From: Macrotis lagotis
Taxonomy: Eukaryota > Chordata > Mammalia > Peramelemorphia > Peramelidae
Direction of reading: 5' to 3'
Assembly (NCBI RefSeq): GCF_037893015.1
Contig: NC_133661.1
Coordinates: 246,966,546 to 247,030,545 of the forward strand
DNA length: 64,000 nucleotides
The notes beneath the pieces are model-generated. The model was not told the DNA's origin. It was given only the letters and a program-made list of their open reading frames with translations, and did no database searches. How positions within the stretch are numbered: the stretch's first letter is position 1; each line of letters begins with the position of its first letter. The translations under genes were made by a program, and so were the position numbers. Positions 9,646-46,499 of the stretch are shown piece by piece.

Positions 9646-12600
9646 ACAATATGAGCTGGGTAGACTTTATTAATTATATAAAAGAGAAGACAAAGAGTGA
9701 GAGGTAAAGCATAAAAGTGAAAGGGATTTGAATACTGATATGAAAGGATGGAAATACAGGGGACCAGAGATAACTAATTCTACATATGGTACATAACCAG
9801 ATACAAAACACAAGGGAAAGAGATTCCATGTTTTGTCCACATGTGCCCATGCCTGGGCTCCTCTTCCATCCTTTGCAAACTTCATGATTAAGAGAAACTT
9901 AAGTGTCTCCAGAGCATCAGGAAGTAACTTAGAGGGGACCAATACTGATTGGCATGGGGCTAGCACCATGTCAGGGCCTATCCTGCAAAGGGAAGTGGTG
10001 AGGTGGAGGTAGAGGGCACTGCAGAGAAGCAAGGGGAAGGGGTCAGGCGATGTCTGAGTCAGGGGAGGTCTGGGTCAGGCCCTCTCTGTCAAATGCTTGA
10101 CTCTTCCAGAATGGGTCATCCTTCTCCCTCTGACCTTGTTTTTTTAGTGGGGCTGAGGAAGATAACAGAGGCAGGGGCTTTTCCACTGGACTCCCAGACT
10201 ATCAGACATGGAAGGAGGCTAATCCCTGCTCCTTGCCCCCTCCAAGCACACATTACTGCTGGCAGCCTCTGTGCATGGGGGCTGAAACAATGGTGTGGAG
10301 CACTCAGACTCTGGTACTGACTCTAATCAAGAAGACAAGAAGAAAAGCCCATGATGCTTGTCTGTACATCGAACCAGAGCCGCATCTGTATGGGCACAGG
10401 AGTGAATGCACTGACTAGCCTCCATCTTCCCCATCTTTTACCCTAGTTCCTGGGGTTGAGGTGGTGAAGCAGATGGCTCAAAAGTGTAGGTGCATGCCAG
10501 CCAGGATTTAACTTGCAATCACCAAAAGCACCGAGTCTGGAGCAGGAGAATTGGAAACCACAGGACACCCTCTAGACGATCAACCAACTATCCATCACTT
10601 TACCCGGGAGAACCCAGGAATACAAGGCTCTGCTACCTCATCAGCACAGCTTGACCAGGGTCTCTGGTGATGTATTTCATCCCCTTCATTCTCTTAATAT
10701 TATTGATCTCATCTATATTGTAAGCCCATGGGAATAACTGCTATCAAAGATGGCTAAGGTAAAACAGATTGGGTGATACTGATATCTTTTTTTTATGTCC
10801 ATACTTTTCCTTATCATATCCCGGTAGAATCATAAAAAGCAGTAGTATGGTTTGAAAAATCATAAGATGGTGATGGGTATATAGGTTGATGATTCATAGA
10901 GGGAAGAGGAGCATGCCATGAATCCCTATCTGTTCTGTAGGACTGAACCAGGGCAGTTTGAGATCAGGAGCTTCCAGGGACAGTTGATTCAGAGGGAAAC
11001 TCAATTACATAGCTACTGGAAGTGAAAGGCTATAAGGGTTGATGTCTCTCCTCCCATTAACTCCAAGCAAACAGTGCGCTGGGGTGGATGCCTTCTTACA
11101 ACTGGGAAGCTAAAAACCCAAGCTTCCTGCTTTCTCATTTATATTCTACAGAGTCATTCTCTCCTACCCTCCCCAAGGAACAAAGTGTAAACATAGTGGG
11201 GAAGGGAAGGGAGGTGGAATTGCTACATATAAAAAACACTTTAAAAATAAATAAAAAGCACCAGTGGGTTTTTTGTTTTGTTTTTAAAATTTTTTTCTCC
11301 TTACATAGCCCTAAACCCCAGAGAATAATCTGGGGAAACCACCAACAGGAAAGGCTAAGCAGCTGCCTTGCTCTTAGTTTTAACAGGAAGAGGTCAAGAT
11401 TTCACTTCTTTTTTTTCCCTTTCTCAGAGCTAGGGGCTTCTGGCCTTACAGGTTTCAGTTATGGGAAAAGGATATGGTAGCTTTCAAGTATGTTCTCAGA
11501 GTTCTGAGGCCCTCCAGAATAGGGTCCATTTCATATTATCCCCAACCTTATCTCTCTTCTTTACTAGAGAGTTGTGTGGCCTAAAGTGGGGCAAAATCCA
11601 AAGGCCATGCTGTCCCAATGAATCGTTCCATTTCAGTCTTATGGCTCATTCTGCCAAAGGGAGTTTTTCCCCTCCCCACTAATTATAAACATGCCATGAC
11701 CATCATTATCTGTTGGGGAAACCACTGTGGAATGGTGGGTAGTGGTGAGGGGGTGGGGAAGATTTGGTGCTTTTCCCAGTGTTGTGAACTAAGATTCCTG
11801 GTTGTTGTCAGAATAGACACTTCTTCAAGTTCTTTCCTTGGGAAGAAGGAAGAACTGCCTATTAGCCCCAAGGGTGAGCTAGTGAGACTAGAGTCTAACT
11901 ACCATCCTGAGATTGCCTTTGGCTAGAGGTGGTGAAGCAGATGGCTGACTCTTTGGTCTGGCAGACCAAGCCTGGGGTTGTTATGTCCAAGTCAGACCAA
12001 CCAGCTGTCACCGTAAAGCCTCTTGGGCAATCTTTGGGATTTGACAGCTGCTGAGAAAGGCAACTGTTCCCTCATAAGCCTAAAATTTCCCTTCCACACC
12101 CACATACCAGCAGCAGCTGTACCAGGTATAACTTCCCTTTACTGGGTGCCAGGAAAGGCAGCTCCTGTCCTCCGCACTTCTCTAGATTAAGTCAACTGCT
12201 AGAGTCTGCACTAGGTGGTCTGAATACCCTTATGGCAGCACCCAAACCAGGGCCAGCTGAGAGAGGTCAGTCCCTACTCCACAATATCTGGACATCTACG
12301 CCAAGAAACTGGTTAGAGGCTCAGGGCTAGAGGCACTCTGAAGCATTGCCTTGCTTTGATGACTGCCCCCCATGGGTGGAATGAGTGGAAGTGGGAGTGC
12401 TGATCAGCACCAAGCTTGTTTCTCTGTCCTCACCCTCTTCCTGGGCCTGAGGCCTTACTTCTTTTCTAGGTCCTAGCCATTGCTGAATTTTTCCCTCTGT
12501 CCATTTCTGCTCTATCCCCTGTCCCCAATGAGTGACACAGCAATCACTAGTTGCCTACTGACAGGGCAAAGGGAGCAAGATAAACAATTCCAGGGTACTT

Positions 12601-14384
12601 GCAATGCCCAGTGTTTCTTCTTTCTTTTTGCTCTTTCTGAAATTTATGGATTTTATGCTTTCTCTTTGTCTCTCCAAAAACATCACCTAATACTCGTTCT
12701 GCCCTGACTTTCCTTTATCTGGTAAATTCTGAGTATAACTATCATCCTCATCCATTCCTCTTTCAACATACCCATTCTGCTACATGCTTCAGACCTTCCT
12801 TGAAGTCTTACGATGATTCATATAACATGGTCATTGAGCATCTTAGATCAGCCCCCTCATCTTATGACTCTGCTACTGTAATGGGGCTTCAGCCTATAGT
12901 GTCCTTGCTGTATGAATCTTAGGTTCTTTCTCCTAGGTCTATCACCAAGATTTTCACTTTCTCCTGCCTGCTCAGTGTTCTACTGCTTTCTCCCACTAAC
13001 CCTTGATCTCTCAGTATTTATCTGCCTCCCACCACTGTGTCCTGGCCTTCTCAGTGTCCCACTGCCTTCTCCCATTAAGCCCTAACCTTTTGAACTACTC
13101 TACCTCTTTCTACTCATTCCTGGTTTTCACTTTACTGAAATAGTTCTCTCAGGACTCCCACATGTGTGGTTACTCCTGCTCTGTCTCTTTGCTGGCTTTT
13201 CATTCCATTAGCTATGTATGCTTCCACCCAAGGGTATCAGGATGCTCGCAGAGTCTAATTGTCTCTTCCTACTGTCTCAGACCTAGGTTAGTAATTCATT
13301 TTTTAAATGCACTCAATGACTGATGGTCAGGATTCAGAGATTATTCCCACACAGATTTCCTTTCATACTTAGACTTTGGGGGTTTCTGAAAATCCCATCT
13401 GATGGCAGGAGACTGCTTCCTATTAAACACAGCTTAAATCACTATCACCAAAATTTAGCTGGTGAAAGACAAAAGAGCAATCAACCCCAGGCATCATCAT
13501 CCCCAGGACCTAATTCTCTTCCTGAGAGAAAAGAGATCAAAAATTGTACTAATGTTATGGGACAGAGGAGAGGAGGAGAATTCAACTCCTGCCCAAGGAA
13601 AGGAAGGGAAACCAGAGCTGACACAAGGCTTTTCACCTTCCATGCTGTTTCATCTATCATGAGTTATGTTGCTTGCCTGCTGTGCCTGCATACAGGGTAG
13701 CTCAGACCAACCCTGATGGGGTTCATGATTTAAAACATGATTTGATTCAAAACATGATTCAAAACATGATTCAAAAACCAGGTCCCTGGGACTCCAGAGA
13801 AGTCCTAACCCTGCTGCAGAGACAACCATGAGTAACTGGCCACAGGAAGGGCTTGAGGTTGAGCCTACAGCTGATGCTTCTCAAAGCCTGGGAGACAATA
13901 GCTGCCAGTGCTAGGGATGAGGGATGCCTTCTCCTTCTCTCTGGTGGCATTCTGGTTCTCTGGTGCAGTACCCAAGGATCAGCTCCAGTCTTTCTGCTAG
14001 GACCGTGGGCATTGTCTAGCCCTGGCAGTGCTTCCCATGGGGGCTATGTGATCACAGCCAGTTATCTCTGGGACACCACTTGGCCTGAAACAGGTGTGAC
14101 CTGTTCAGCACATTGTTTTATGGGATGTATTAAATCTCTAGGATCCTAGATTCTTCTTCCTCTTCCCTTTAGGGTCAATATGCCTCTTCCATAAATGCTG
14201 GGTGAGACACATGTTCTGCCTGACGGAAGCAGTGTTGTCAGAAGAAAGGGAGTTCTGAGCTCCTTCTACTGTTCCCTCAACCCACACCTCCCCTCAATCA
14301 AGGCTCACGGTGGGTGGCTCTTGGTCCTGTGCCCGAGGGCATAGTGGTAAGTCTGTAGAGCAAGTGGTATCATCACCATTCACC
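9646..14384 (-). other. VASH1: VASH1 3' UTR (long, SINE-free)
   Basis: About 4.7 kb from the TGA to just beyond an AATAAA on the minus strand. No SINE, MIR or LINE could be recognised in it, in sharp contrast to DNA on either side. That fits an exon under selection. It contains a perfect 21-base direct repeat (10458-10478 and 11926-11946) and a short tandem repeat of about 15-base units at about 13732-13775. Two further AATAAA hexamers lie downstream (9499-9504, 9164-9169), so the end could be longer. Confidence 0.7.
9666..9671 (-). terminator. VASH1: Probable VASH1 polyadenylation signal
   Basis: TTTATT on + is AATAAA on -, in the context TATATAATTAATAAAGTC. A GT/T-rich region follows in transcript direction. 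Alternatives on the same strand are at 9499-9504 and 9164-9169. Confidence 0.55.
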
Positions 14385-40085
<25,701 letters not shown>

Positions 40086-41269
40086 CCCAAACTCTTCAGG
40101 GGAAAAAAAATCTTCCGGAAAAAGGAAAATTGGGTAGTGTACAGGAAACTACTGACTGAATTGACTCACTCACTGCCAGAAAGACAACACATGACCCACC
40201 AGAGTGTAGGGCCCCTTTAAGAAATCAGGGTGTGGTTCATTTATAATAAAACAATAATTTTAAAAAAGATAAGAATCAGTGCAATATCAGGGTACACTCC
40301 AAGGCAGAAAGGTTCTTTCTCGTCTGGGATCAACCTCGCAGTAATACTTCGATTCGTTAAAAAGAAAACCGAAGCAGGCAAAGAAAACATAGCCTAGGAG
40401 GCCTGCACACAAACAGACTGTCTGTACAGCCCAAAGCTCTCTGGAAGAACAATGACAAGCCTGGGGTTAAAGAAGAGTATAACGGGCCAGAAGCCTGACA
40501 GCTCCGATCAGCTTCCAAAGGAGAGGGCAAGGCACATCAGTGCTCACTGACTTAGTGGCCCTCGGTTGCAGCTTCAGGAAGAACAAATTCCTCCACAAGG
40601 CACACGAGACGGCGTTAGCCCGAGGGACCAAGGCTCTCTTGGACCAGTCGGCTTCAGGAACAGACGATCTGCTGGCAGCTTTTTCCGAGGGAGGCTGAAC
40701 TGGGGGGTGGGGGGAGGGGAAAGGAGAGGAGGGGAAGAAAGGTCCGAGAGGGGGGAGGGGGGAGCTTAGGGGGAACTTAGGGGGAGACTGGCTATTTCTC
40801 TCTGGGGATGGATAGCAAAGAGAAGATACACGGCTGTACCAACCAGGGAAGTGGGCACCAGCAGGGGCGAGGGACGGACAAACACACATCCCACCCGGTC
40901 CAACTACCTTTACAAAGTGGGCTTTGTCTCCCGTACCACTGGAGGCTGCCTCTTCACCCTTTCCAAGATAGAAACAAAACCCGCAGTGGTGGGATTACAA
41001 ATTATACATATACATATATATATGTATATTATATATATATGTATATATATATATTTTTAAAGAGGAAGTAATGGGGGAGGTTGATAGGGCCGAGAAGGCG
41101 ATAAGGCAATCTAGAGGAGATCCTTCTTAGTTCCACCCTTCCGCTGCTAGCGGGAGGTTGATGACTTCACAGTGCCAGGCTGCCCCACCGATGCTATACC
41201 AGAGCTTCTCCCATACAAGTCCCTCGCCCCAAACTCAACCGGTAGGGCTCAAGCAGGGTGAGGGGGGCC
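40086..41269 (-). other. VASH1: VASH1 upstream / possible 5' UTR
   Basis: The region between the ATG and the CpG island. It holds a purine-rich (on +) stretch at about 40695-40790 and an AT microsatellite at about 41004-41057. The 140-residue minus-strand open frame at 40467-40889 is Pro/Ser-rich and shows no homology. A splice acceptor shortly before the ATG was not convincingly identified. Confidence 0.4.
41004..41057. repeat. (AT)n/(TATG)n microsatellite
   Basis: Alternating TA/TG run of about 54 bases between the VASH1 start and its CpG island. Confidence 0.85.
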
Positions 41270-41860
41270 AGACTGAGCTCCCGATGAAGTCTCCAAGTTC
41301 CGAGCTGCGGCCGCTGGGGCGCCGCCCGGGACTGGATGCTGCATGGGAGGTGGCGGGAGGCGATGCCCGCGGTCACCCGGAGAGTGGAGGGGAGAGGAGA
41401 GAGAGGGAAGGATGCTTCGGGTGCAGGCTAGGGTGGCGGACGCGCAGGAGGGGCTCAGGCTCCTACTTGCTGGGCAGAGGGGTGGAGAAAGAAGAACAGA
41501 GGGGAAGAAGAGGGGTGGGGGGCAGGGTTGCAAAGAGAGACTCAGGCTCCAGCTGCTGCAGCCAGCGGATGTCGCCAGAGGCGAGCCACAAAGCCCCGGG
41601 AGGGAGCGACGCTGCTCCCGGGTCCCTGGCAGTCCATGGGCTTCAGCAGGCGGGGATAGGAGCTCATATGCCCATTGCGTTCTCTATGGCCGGAATGCTG
41701 CCGCCACTGCCAGTGCCGTCGCCGCCTCTGGGAACAAGGGCAAAGCTGCCGCGGCGTACCCCAGCTGCTCCACCCCCCCAACCCCCTCCAGACTTCAGAC
41801 TCCGCCCGGTGTCTCTGTCTCCAGCCCTGGCACTCCTCGCGCATGCGTTCCCTGTCCCCC
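41270..41860 (-). promoter_or_regulatory. VASH1: CpG-rich probable VASH1 promoter / first-exon zone
   Basis: This is the only GC- and CpG-dense stretch in the window (GCGGCCGCTGGGGCGCCGCC at about 41305, many GCCGCC). It sits about 1.2-1.8 kb upstream of the VASH1 ATG, which is the usual form of a mammalian housekeeping-type promoter. It contains an NRF1-like palindrome at about 41838-41848. No TATA box was identified. Whether the transcript starts here (with a long or spliced 5' UTR) or nearer the ATG cannot be settled by eye. A divergent transcript on + is possible. Confidence 0.65.
41838..41848. promoter_or_regulatory. NRF1-like site in CpG island
   Basis: CGCGCATGCGT closely matches the NRF1 palindrome (YGCGCATGCGCR). 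NRF1 sites are common in CpG-island promoters. Binding is inferred only. Confidence 0.45.
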
Positions 41861-42039
41861 CCTTTAAAGGGCCAGCAGATTCCCCCACTCCGGCCCCCCT
41901 TCAGCCCTTTTTCTTATCACCCACACACCCGGACACCAGAGATCTGGGAATTTACCTGGGACTCCCAGCAAAGCAGGGGAGGAAGTTGGCCACGAACGAA
42001 ACCAAGTGGGAAGAATGAGCAGAGCATCTTGCTTCGATG

Positions 42040-42170
42040 TGAAGGCTAGGCTAGTCATCTTTGTAGGGATGAGGAAACTGAGGTTCACAGAAGTCAAGTG
42101 ACTTCCCCGCCGTCAAATAAGTAGTTAGGAACAGAACTGGGACTAGGCTTTAGATTTTCTTACTCCCATT
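42040..42170 (-). repeat. MIR-related fragment
   Basis: GATGAGGAAACTGAGGTTCA followed by CAGAAGTCAAGTGACTTCCC is a reverse-strand MIR-type core. Confidence 0.6.
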
Positions 42171-42249
42171 ACCCTGGGAATTTCTGGGGCATCAACTCCA
42201 GAGGCTCTTCTTTACCTAATAATGTGCTTCTCAGAGCAGTCGTGTAACA

Positions 42250-42490
42250 CATAAACTTTATATTGTTCGGTGGTATCCGACTCTTCGTGACAACATTTAG
42301 GCTTTTCCTAGCATTTGTGGTTTGCTTTTTTCCTTCTCCAGCTCATTTCCCAAATGAGGAACTGAGGCAAACGGGGTTAAATGACTTACCTAGGATCACA
42401 CAGCTGATAATTGTCTGAGGCTAGATTTGAACTCAGTAAAGTGTGTCTTCTTGACCAGACCTGGCACTCTACTCACTGTGCTACCTAGCT
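42250..42490 (-). mobile_element. MAR1-type CORE-SINE
   Basis: Reverse copy: GACTCTTCGTGACAACATTT, CCTTCTCCAGCTCATTTCCC, GATTTGAACTCAGTAAAGTG, ACTGTGCTACCTAGCT. Confidence 0.78.
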
Positions 42491-42620
42491 CCAGTCCCAC
42501 TTCTATTATTATTATTTTATTATTAACTTAGCTGTGTGACCTTGAGTCACTTGGTTTCTCCTTGAGTCACTTGGTTTCTCTAGATCTTAGTTTTCTCATT
42601 CATAAAAAGAGGGTGACTTC

Positions 42621-42766
42621 CTTTTTTTTTTTTTTTTTTTGCAAGGCAAATAGGGTTAAGTGGCTTGCCCAAGGCCACACAGCTAGGCAATTATTAAGTG
42701 TCTGAGAACCCAGGTACTCCTGACTCCAGGGCCGGTGCTTTATCCACTACGCCACCTAGCCGCCCC
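42621..42766 (-). mobile_element. Short marsupial SINE, internal-deletion variant
   Basis: Reads GTGTCTGAGAACCCAGGTAC, lacking about ten bases (GCCGGATTTG-like) present in other copies between GTGTCTGAG and AACCCAGG. The same deletion occurs in the copy at 43961-44101. A 20-base tandem duplication lies just upstream, at about 42541-42582. Confidence 0.9.
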
Positions 42767-42939
42767 TTCTAAGGATCTTTCCTTCTCTAAGATTCTGGAT
42801 AACTGAAGGATGGATCAGTGGAGGTAAATTGTAACAGTACTAGCAATTCTCCCTCTTCATACTTCTACAACTGACACTTGAGAATTGAGGGATTAAATGA
42901 TAATCTTGGGAACTCATGCCCCAGAAGAAAGTATCAATC

Positions 42940-43460
42940 AATCCATAAACCTTTATTCAGGGCCAGGCACTGTCCTAAGTCCTGGGCATACACAAAGGGG
43001 CCAGACCTCTTTGACCCTGCCTTCAAGGAGCTTGTAATCTAATGGGGAGATAGCATGTCATATATCATATATCATATATCATATCATATATACAAAACTA
43101 GTGGGATATAACACAGAGAAGATTCTGAAATTAAAAGGAATTGGGAAAAGTTTGGGATTTTAGTTGGGACTTAGAGGAAGCCAGTGAGGTCAGTATTTAT
43201 GGAAGAGGAGGGAGAATGGTTCATCCACAGGGGGACAGCCAGAGAAAATCTGGAGTCCAGAGACTGTGTACTTTGTTCATGGAACATACAGGTCAGCTGT
43301 CACTGATGTCACAAAATGAAATGTCAAGTCACAAAGACTTGAAAGGTGGAAGGGGACTAGGTTATGAAGGACTTTGAATGTCAAAGAGAGCATTTTGTAT
43401 TTGATCCTGGAGGCAATACAGAGTCACTGGAATTTAATGAAGTGGGTCCTGCAGGCACCT
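42940..43460 (+). repeat. Unclassified interspersed repeat (about 500 bases)
   Basis: AGGGCCAGGCACTGTCCTAA, CAAGGAGCTTGTAATCTAAT, TTTTAGTTGGGACTTAGAGG, GGACAGCCAGAGAAAATCTG, GTTATGAAGGACTTTGAATG and ATTTGATCCTGGAGGCAATA. Related pieces occur at 6196-6430 (split by a SINE), 22840-22925, 30750-30830, 44820-44990, 55675-55800 and 56680-56900, so it is dispersed. I recognise it as repetitive but cannot name the family. Confidence 0.5.
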
Positions 43461-43874
43461 ACCTATGGACTACTCTTTCTGATCTTAGTATCCCTTCTCC
43501 CAGGGGAACTCCCCTGGAAGGTCCAGTAAAATCAGACAAGGCTGAAGGAATGAGGTACATGAAGACAGTGCTCTAGCTTGCCTCTGTGGTTATGACTTTT
43601 CAGAAAGGCATCCTGTAGGAACTCAGTTTCAATACATGTGTGTCTGTTGAAGAGGTGACTAGATCTCTTAAGATTTTCAAACAGTAGGTATGGGAATTCT
43701 CAGGAGGGATGTGAAAAGGGAAATCAGTCAGTCTAAAATGAAGGCAATAACTTCTGTAACTCCTGATTTTGCAGGAATAATGAAGAATGAGATTAATATT
43801 GGGCAGAAAGATGTTTTCTGAAACCAAATCTCTAGGAATTGAAGGACAGGGAACATTTTTGTTTCTACAGTTCT

Positions 43875-43880
43875 ATAAAA

Positions 43881-43914
<34 letters not shown>

Positions 43915-43922
43915 TGTGTGTG
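43875..43922. repeat. (TG)n microsatellite
   Basis: About 22 TG units with one TATG interruption. Confidence 0.92.
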
Positions 43923-43960
43923 TTATAGAATCATTTAAGAAATTTCAAAGGATTCTAATT

Positions 43961-44101
43961 TTTTTCTAGGTTTTTGCAAGGCAAATGGGGTTAAGTGGCT
44001 TGCCCAAGATCACACAGCTAGGTTATTATTAAGTGTCTGAGAACCCAGCTACTCCTGACTCCAGGGCAGGTGCTTTATCCACTGTGCCACCTAGCTGCCC
44101 C
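43961..44101 (-). mobile_element. Short marsupial SINE, internal-deletion variant
   Basis: Flanked by CAAAGGATTCTAATT (43946-43960) and CAAAGGACTCTAATT (44102-44116). Shares the GTCTGAGAACCCAG deletion with the copy at 42621-42766. Confidence 0.93.
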
Positions 44102-44623
44102 CAAAGGACTCTAATTATTAAGGGACTGAGAAATATTATCTACTTTACTCCCCAGGTTTGACTATAATGAGAAAAGTTTTTTGGGTCTTGGCAGAATATT
44201 GGAGGATGGTACTTGGAATGATTCAAGTTGTTTCTAAAATACATAAAATTTCCATCACATCCAAGAAACAGGTAAAGTACAATTTCACTACTGACTATAG
44301 CAAGACACCCAGTCTTCAGTCTCCTAGACCAATGTTCTTTCTACCACACCATGTTGAATGCTGAGGCATTTGAGGTAGGCTCAGGATGAATTAGTGAACA
44401 AAAACTTGGCAGTGACCAAAGAAAGAAGGAATAATTTTCTTGCAGGACATCCTTCAGCATGAGATGGTATCTACTATAAGTGTAGAAAGGCATGGTATCA
44501 TTATATTGGAACAATGTAGCAACTGCATTCCCCTTGGCAGGTAGGTATGGCATCTCTCTTGAAGTCAATACTATGGAGAACATACTACAGTCAATTCAGT
44601 TCAGCAATAAAATATTCATTAAA

Positions 44624-44700
44624 ACACACAGTCCTTGGCAACACTCTTGGGTATATCTTAAAGAAGTGTCAAACACACAGTCCTTGGCAACACTCAAGTG
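44624..44700. repeat. Imperfect tandem duplication (about 46-50 base unit)
   Basis: AAACACACAGTCCTTGGCAA plus CACTC occurs at about 44620 and again at about 44669, with similar GTGTATC-type sequence after each. Confidence 0.8.
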
Positions 44701-45479
44701 TATCCTAACCAGATTAAAATATATTTGGGAAATCATTTAATTAAACATACAATTGAACATAAATTAATATGTAGAATTGCTACCAGTAGGGATCCTTAGT
44801 TAGGATTTAATAGTCAACATTTTTATCTCAAGTCAGTGCCACTGCATTAGATATCTACTGTATTCCAAGGAAGGACATAATATGATAGACACTGAGGATA
44901 CAAAGACAGAAAAGAAACCATCCCTGCCCTCAGAGAACTTGCATTCTATTGGAGGAATACAATACACATATTGCAAAGTATAGCAGAGAGTATTATGTAG
45001 GGGTTTAAATTCCAGTTCTGCTACTTATGACTTGGGGGATCTTAGACAATTTATTTAAATCCTTAAATTCTTAAATTCTCAGTTACCTTATCTTCAAAAA
45101 TGAGGAGATAGGATCAGATGAATTCTGAGGTCAGTTTTGAATCTGTGGTCTTATGAAGTAGAAATAAAGAAATTTCAGAATGGGAAGGGAATTAATACTT
45201 GATTAAAGAGAGATATGGGAAAATCAGGAAAGTACATGAGTGGGAGAAAACTAGCATCTTAGTTAAAAGTTAGGTAGGAGCAAAAAGTTCTCAGAGAAGA
45301 CAGTGGAGTGAAAGTGGGGTCAAAATTGTATTTCAAACCTGTTTCTCAAGTGTATTGTTTATGGGTTGTAGTTAACAAGTGATAGGTTATCCCAATACCC
45401 AAGACTGGTTGTTTCAGAAAGGATCAGAAATCAAAGATGACTGACAATCAGTTAAGTGTCATAGCAAGTCAAGATTGCA

Positions 45480-46015
45480 TATGATTCTCCTCCAGCCACA
45501 CAGGACTGTCTTACTATTCCCTGAACTCAGCATTCCATTTCCAAAGTCTGTGTCTTTGCCAGGTTGAACACCCTGTCTGGAATGCATCTCTATCTGGTGA
45601 TTAAATCCCTAGTTTCTATTTTTTTCTTCCTTTCTTTCTTTTCTTCCTAAAGCAATGGGATTAATGACTTGCCTAAGGTCACACACCTAGTAAATATCAA
45701 ATATCTGAGATCCCATTTGAACTCAGGTCCTCTTGACCTTTATCCACTGAACCACCTAACTGCCCCAAAGCCCTAGTTTTTTTCAGAGCTCAGCTCAAGT
45801 ATGACACAAAGTCTATCCTGATTCCCCTAGGGTACTACTGTCTTTTACTTTTTAAATACTTTATGAAAATAAGCTTACTTTGCTTTTTTTTTTTTTTACT
45901 AAAATTACATTACTTTTATATACTTTATGCAAGAAACATTTCACTTTGTCTTTGTGTCTCTAGTACTTAGAACCTTGCCTGGAATTTATTAGGTATTTAA
46001 TAAATGTTTGAATAA
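45480..46015 (+). mobile_element. L2 3' end interrupted by a SINE
   Basis: GAATGCATCTCTATCTGGTG, CTCAGCTCAAGTATGACACA and ATTAGGTATTTAATAAATG belong to an L2 tail. A reverse SINE (about 45640-45768) sits in it, with similar flanks AAATCCCTAGTTT and AAAGCCCTAGTTT. Confidence 0.7.
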
Positions 46016-46093
46016 AAATCAGTGGAACAGGAAGTGAGTCACTTGTGTTCCAAGAAGAGTGACTTCATTAATCTCTTAGAAATTTAGTCCTAG

Positions 46094-46243
46094 GGCGGCT
46101 AGGTGGCACAGTGGATGAAGTACCAGCCTTGGAGTCAGGAGTACCTGGGTTCAAATCTGACCTCAGACAATAATTACCTAGTTGTGTGGCCTTGGGCAAG
46201 CCACTTAACCCTGTTTGCCTTGCAAAAAGCCTAAAAAAAAAAA
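46094..46243 (+). mobile_element. Short marsupial SINE with perfect target-site duplication
   Basis: Flanked by AGAAATTTAGTCCTAG at 46078-46093 and 46244-46259. Inside, CCTCAGACAATAATTACCTA lacks the usual CACTTA. Confidence 0.94.
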
Positions 46244-46499
46244 AGAAATTTAGTCCTAGAAGGAACCTTAAAGATTCATTTACTACATCCCCTTTGTTTT
46301 GTATATAGTAATAACTTACATTCATATAATACTGAATTTATAAAGCCTTTCCCTTAAAACAATTCTATGAGGTCAGTAGTACAAGCACTATCTCCATTTT
46401 TCAGTTGGGTAAGCTGAGGTTCATAGAGATAAGCTATTTCACCCAGGCTCACATTGCTAGCAACTGTCAGAATAAGAATTCAAACCAGGTCTTAACAAA

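Noticed and set aside
40467-40889. 140-residue - strand open frame upstream of VASH1
   Set aside because: Pro/Ser-rich frame in the probable 5' UTR; no homology, and it is not in frame with VASH1 exon 1.
41158-42018. 286-residue + strand open frame
   Set aside because: It lies in CpG-rich DNA where stops are rare, is low-complexity, overlaps several other long frames on both strands and has no recognisable domain. It is kept only as a finding about possible divergent transcription.
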